From positions 27,845 to 91,844 of the forward strand of contig NZ_BCQQ01000007.1 of assembly GCF_001552155.1 (NCBI RefSeq): 64,000 bases of DNA, in the 5' to 3' direction. The position numbers and the translations under genes were made by a program. The notes below the pieces were generated by a model, which made no database searches, was not told the origin of the DNA, and saw only the letters and a list, made by a program, of their open reading frames with translations. Below, one piece after another: positions 61,479 to 64,000 of this stretch. Origin of the DNA: Actinomadura formosensis NBRC 14204. GTDB taxonomy: Bacteria; Actinomycetota; Actinomycetes; Streptosporangiales; Streptosporangiaceae. Every line of letters begins with the position of its first letter. The stretch's first letter is position 1.

Positions 61479-64000
61479 TCAGTCGGCGTAGCTGGGAAGC
61501 ATGCGCTCGTGGGCCTCGCGCAGTTCCGACAGGCCGATGCTGAACAGCTCCTGCTGGTCGCCCTCCGGGCCGCGTCCGGTCACGTGGAGCGCGTCACCGC
61601 CCACGACACCGATCTGGGAGACCGGGACGCCCGCCGACTCGCACAGGGCCGCCAGGCGCGCCTCAGCGCCCGGACGGACCACCAGCATCGCGCGGGCCAC
61701 CGACTCGCTGAACAGCGCCACGAACGGGTCGCCCGGCAGCGTGATGCGGGCGCCGAGGCCACCGCGCAGGCACGACTCCACCAGCGTCTGCGACAGGCCG
61801 CCGTCCGACAGGTCGTGGACCGCCGTGACGAGACCGTCCCGGACGGCGGCGACCATGACGGACGCGAGCGCCGCCTCGGCCTTCAGGTCGACCAGCGGCG
61901 GCAGGCCGCCCAGGTGGCCGTAGACGACGTGCGCCCACTCCGAGCCGCCGAACTCCTCGCGGGTCTCGCCGAGCAGCGCGATCGTGGCGCCGTCGGTGGT
62001 CAGCGACATGTTCACCCGGCGGCGCACATCGTCGTGGACGCCGAGGACGCCGATGACCGGAGTCGGGTTGATCGGCGTCTCCCCGGTCTGGTTGTAGAAG
62101 CTGACGTTGCCGCCGGTCACCGGGATGCCGAGGTACTGGCAGCCGTCCGCGAGGCCCTCGACGGCGCGTGCGAACTGCCACATGACCCCCGGGTCCTCCG
62201 GGGAGCCGAAGTTGAGGCAGTTGGTGACGGCCAGGGGCCGCGCGCCCGTGGCGGCGACGTTGCGGTACGCCTCCGACAGCGCGAGCTGCGCGCCCGCGTA
62301 CGGGTCGAGACGCGTGTAGCGGCTGTTCCCGTCCAGGGACAGCGCGATGCCCAGACCGGACTCGTCGTCGATGCGCACCACGCCCGCGTTCTCGGGCATG
62401 GCCATGACGGTGTTGCCGAGGACGTACCGGTCGTACTGCGACGTCACCCACGTCTTGCTGGCGAGGTTCGGGGACCCGGTCAGCCACAGGACCGTCCGGC
62501 GCAGCTCGTCGCCCGTGGACGGACGCGTGAGCCGCCCCGGCGTGTCGGCCTGCAGGGCGCCGAGGTCGTGCGGGGGCTCCATCGGGCGGTTGTAGACCGG
62601 CCCCTCGTCGGCCGCCGTGACCGGCGGGATGTCGACGATCGTCTCGCCCCGCCACGTCATCACCAGCCGGCGCGTGTCGGTGACCGTGCCGATCACCGTC
62701 GCGGGGATCTCCCAGCGGGCGCAGATCTCCATGAAGCGGTCGACCTTGTCGGGCGACACCACCGCCATCATGCGCTCCTGCGACTCGCTCATGAGGATCT
62801 CCTCGGGAGTGAGCGTCTCGTCGCGGAGCGGGACGGTGTCGAGGTCGACGTACATGCCGCCGGTGCCGGCCGCGGCCAGCTCCGTCGTCGCGCAGGACAC
62901 ACCGGCCGCGCCGAGGTCCTGGATGCCGACGACGAGGTCCTCCTTGAACAGCTCCAGGCAGCACTCGATGAGCAGCTTCTCCATGAACGGGTCGCCCACC
63001 TGGACGGACGGCCGCTTCTGGTGCGACTCCTCATCGAACGTCGCGGAGGCGAGCACGGACGCGCCGCCGATGCCGTCCGGGCCGGTCAGGGCACCGAACA
63101 GGATCACCTTGTTGCCGGGGCCCGGGGCCACGGCGCGCTTGATGTCCTCGTGCTTCATCACGCCGACGCACAGGGCGTTCACGAGCGGGTTCTGCTCGTA
63201 GCAGGCGTCGAAGACGGTCTCACCGCCGATGTTGGGCAGGCCCAGCGAGTTGCCGTAGCCGCCTACACCGGCCACCACACCGGGCAGGACGCGCTGCGTG
63301 TCGGGGGCGTCCGCCGGGCCGAAACGGAGCGAGTCCATTACCGCGACAGGGCGGGCCCCCATCGACATGATGTCGCGGACGATCCCGCCGACACCGGTTG
63401 CGGCGCCCTGGTACGGCTCCACGTAGGACGGGTGGTTGTGCGACTCCACCTTGAAGGTGACCGCCCAACCCTGGCCGATGTCCACGACACCGGCGTTCTC
63501 CCCCATGCCGACTAGAAGCTTGTCCGTCTTCGGGGCTTTGTCGCCGAACTGGCGCAGGTGCACCTTGGAGCTCTTGTAGGAGCAGTGCTCGCTCCACATG
63601 ACCGAGTAGATCGCCAGCTCGGCCGACGTGGGGCGGCGTCCGAGAATGTGCCGGACGCGCTGGTACTCCTCGTCATTCATCCCCAGTTCGACATGCGGCT
63701 GGCGGCGCTCGGGGGAGGAGGCGGCGATGGCGACCGTGTCCGTGCCGTTGTAGGCCGGGACGGACGCCTCGATCGCGGGCAGCGGACCCGTCCCCCGCCC
63801 GATGGACGGCTGCGGGCCCGTCCCGGAGCCGATGGCGGGCTGCGGGCCGGTGCCCGACCCGACGGCGGGCTGCGGGCCGGTTCCGGCCCCGATCGCGGGC
63901 AGCGGGCCGGTGCCGCGGCCGATGCGCGGCAGCGGACCCGTACCGGGACCTTCGGCGCGCGGAAGCGCGAGCGGACCCGTGTTCGGGTGGATGACGGGCT
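61479..64000 (-). CDS. purL: Phosphoribosylformylglycinamidine synthase subunit PurL, 5' end outside window
   Basis: The visible part starts at the window edge and encodes more than 830 residues. From about residue 107 onward it is a standard small-subunit Pur[26 protein letters not shown], split as [14 protein letters not shown], then [31 protein letters not shown] and [15 protein letters not shown]. It converts FGAR to FGAM with ATP and ammonia from PurQ. An ATG exists at 63680, but the conserved lead-in QPHVELG precedes it, no ribosome site is spaced for it, and the frame stays open to base 64000 without a stop or start. The N-terminal extension is repetitive. Confidence 0.93.
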   Translation of the reverse strand, partial: PVIHPNTGPLALPRAEGPGTGPLPRIGRGTGPLPAIGAGTGPQPAVGSGTGPQPAIGSGTGPQPSIGRGTGPLPAIEASVPAYNGTDTVAIAASSPERRQPHVELGMNDEEYQRVRHILGRRPTSAELAIYSVMWSEHCSYKSSKVHLRQFGDKAPKTDKLLVGMGENAGVVDIGQGWAVTFKVESHNHPSYVEPYQGAATGVGGIVRDIMSMGARPVAVMDSLRFGPADAPDTQRVLPGVVAGVGGYGNSLGLPNIGGETVFDACYEQNPLVNALCVGVMKHEDIKRAVAPGPGNKVILFGALTGPDGIGGASVLASATFDEESHQKRPSVQVGDPFMEKLLIECCLELFKEDLVVGIQDLGAAGVSCATTELAAAGTGGMYVDLDTVPLRDETLTPEEILMSESQERMMAVVSPDKVDRFMEICARWEIPATVIGTVTDTRRLVMTWRGETIVDIPPVTAADEGPVYNRPMEPPHDLGALQADTPGRLTRPSTGDELRRTVLWLTGSPNLASKTWVTSQYDRYVLGNTVMAMPENAGVVRIDDESGLGIALSLDGNSRYTRLDPYAGAQLALSEAYRNVAATGARPLAVTNCLNFGSPEDPGVMWQFARAVEGLADGCQYLGIPVTGGNVSFYNQTGETPINPTPVIGVLGVHDDVRRRVNMSLTTDGATIALLGETREEFGGSEWAHVVYGHLGGLPPLVDLKAEAALASVMVAAVRDGLVTAVHDLSDGGLSQTLVESCLRGGLGARITLPGDPFVALFSESVARAMLVVRPGAEARLAALCESAGVPVSQIGVVGGDALHVTGRGPEGDQQELFSIGLSELREAHERMLPSYAD
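63771..63950 (-). repeat. Six 30-bp repeats encoding a decapeptide at the PurL N-terminus
   Basis: Read on the minus strand, six adjacent 10-residue units follow the pattern G-x-G-T-G-P-[LQ]-P-x-[IV], for example [10 protein letters not shown] and [10 protein letters not shown]. Further upstream a degenerate unit (NTGPLALP) continues to the window edge. The region is Gly/Thr/Pro-rich and probably disordered. PurL of this type normally starts about 20 residues before the VELG segment. Confidence 0.88.

Noticed and set aside
63678..63680. ATG at 63680 as the start of purL
   Set aside because: The conserved VELG lead-in lies upstream in the same frame, no ribosome site is properly spaced, and the frame remains open to the window end.

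Overview
The window is high-GC DNA with GTG and TTG starts, dense overlapping operons, and actinomycete-specific families: bldC, WhiJ-like XRE regulators with DUF397 partners, RsbW-like ATPases, DUF3073, and a furA-katG pair. The order bldC, conserved protein, valine dehydrogenase, DUF3073, purM, purF, SCP2-like, purL matches the Streptomyces chromosomal core. The DUF397 and regulator content suggests a filamentous actinomycete such as Actinomadura or another Streptosporangiales member. The genus is an inference. I see no rRNA, tRNA, CRISPR array, intact IS element or phage module.

Layout. 1-9684: an eight-gene minus-strand exopolysaccharide operon (priming sugar transferase, O-antigen ligase, MurJ-like flippase, polysaccharide deacetylase, two GT4 glycosyltransferases, Wzz-like co-polymerase, FemAB/GNAT-type acyltransferase), convergent with a partial GH26 glycanase. 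10033-11259: a lipoprotein L,D-transpeptidase. 11267-14642: a WhiJ/abaA-like locus with an ATPase, a small partner, an XRE-DUF5753 regulator, eight intact DUF397 genes and a truncated ninth. The array is a three-gene cassette repeated three times with a 599-bp period. 14672-19142: a two-component system divergent from an MMPL exporter, with a 22-bp palindrome between them. 19150-21650: a serine hydrolase among decayed methyltransferase fragments. 21750-24924: katG with its furA, plus a second Fur paralogue on the other side. 25069-28195: a coiled-coil protein, an ATPase, TetR and MarR regulators. 28297-31504: a homogentisate operon (hmgA, an unknown gene, fahA). 31579-35687: RidA, TetR, SnoaL-like, amidohydrolase, DinB and a small protein.

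35754-37735: a divergent paralogous pair, a secreted NlpC/P60-like protein and an HTH-transmembrane-NlpC-like fusion that has lost the catalytic Cys and His. This is the most unusual gene pair in the window. 37743-40783: a methyltransferase, then a second XRE/DUF397 locus followed by a class III cyclase-like gene. 41493-46455: an Arg-rich unknown protein, pyrD, a cation/Ca exchanger and a methyltransferase. 46527-50084: an amidase lipoprotein, a small protein, LacI and TetR regulators. 50198-56609: the conserved bldC-vdh-DUF3073-purM-purF-SCP2 block. 56730-61385: a probable pseudokinase, a subtilisin, a secreted coiled-coil protein and a small membrane protein, placed between purF and purL. 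61479-64000: purL. Its reading frame stays open to the window edge through six copies of a Gly/Thr/Pro decapeptide.

How the genes work together. Purine synthesis (purM, purF, purL) and pyrimidine synthesis (pyrD), with valine and tyrosine/homogentisate breakdown, form the metabolic core. Envelope work is heavy: exopolysaccharide export, L,D-transpeptidase, amidase, NlpC-like and subtilisin proteins. The regulator set (BldC, two WhiJ/DUF397 loci, anti-sigma-type ATPases) points to developmental control.
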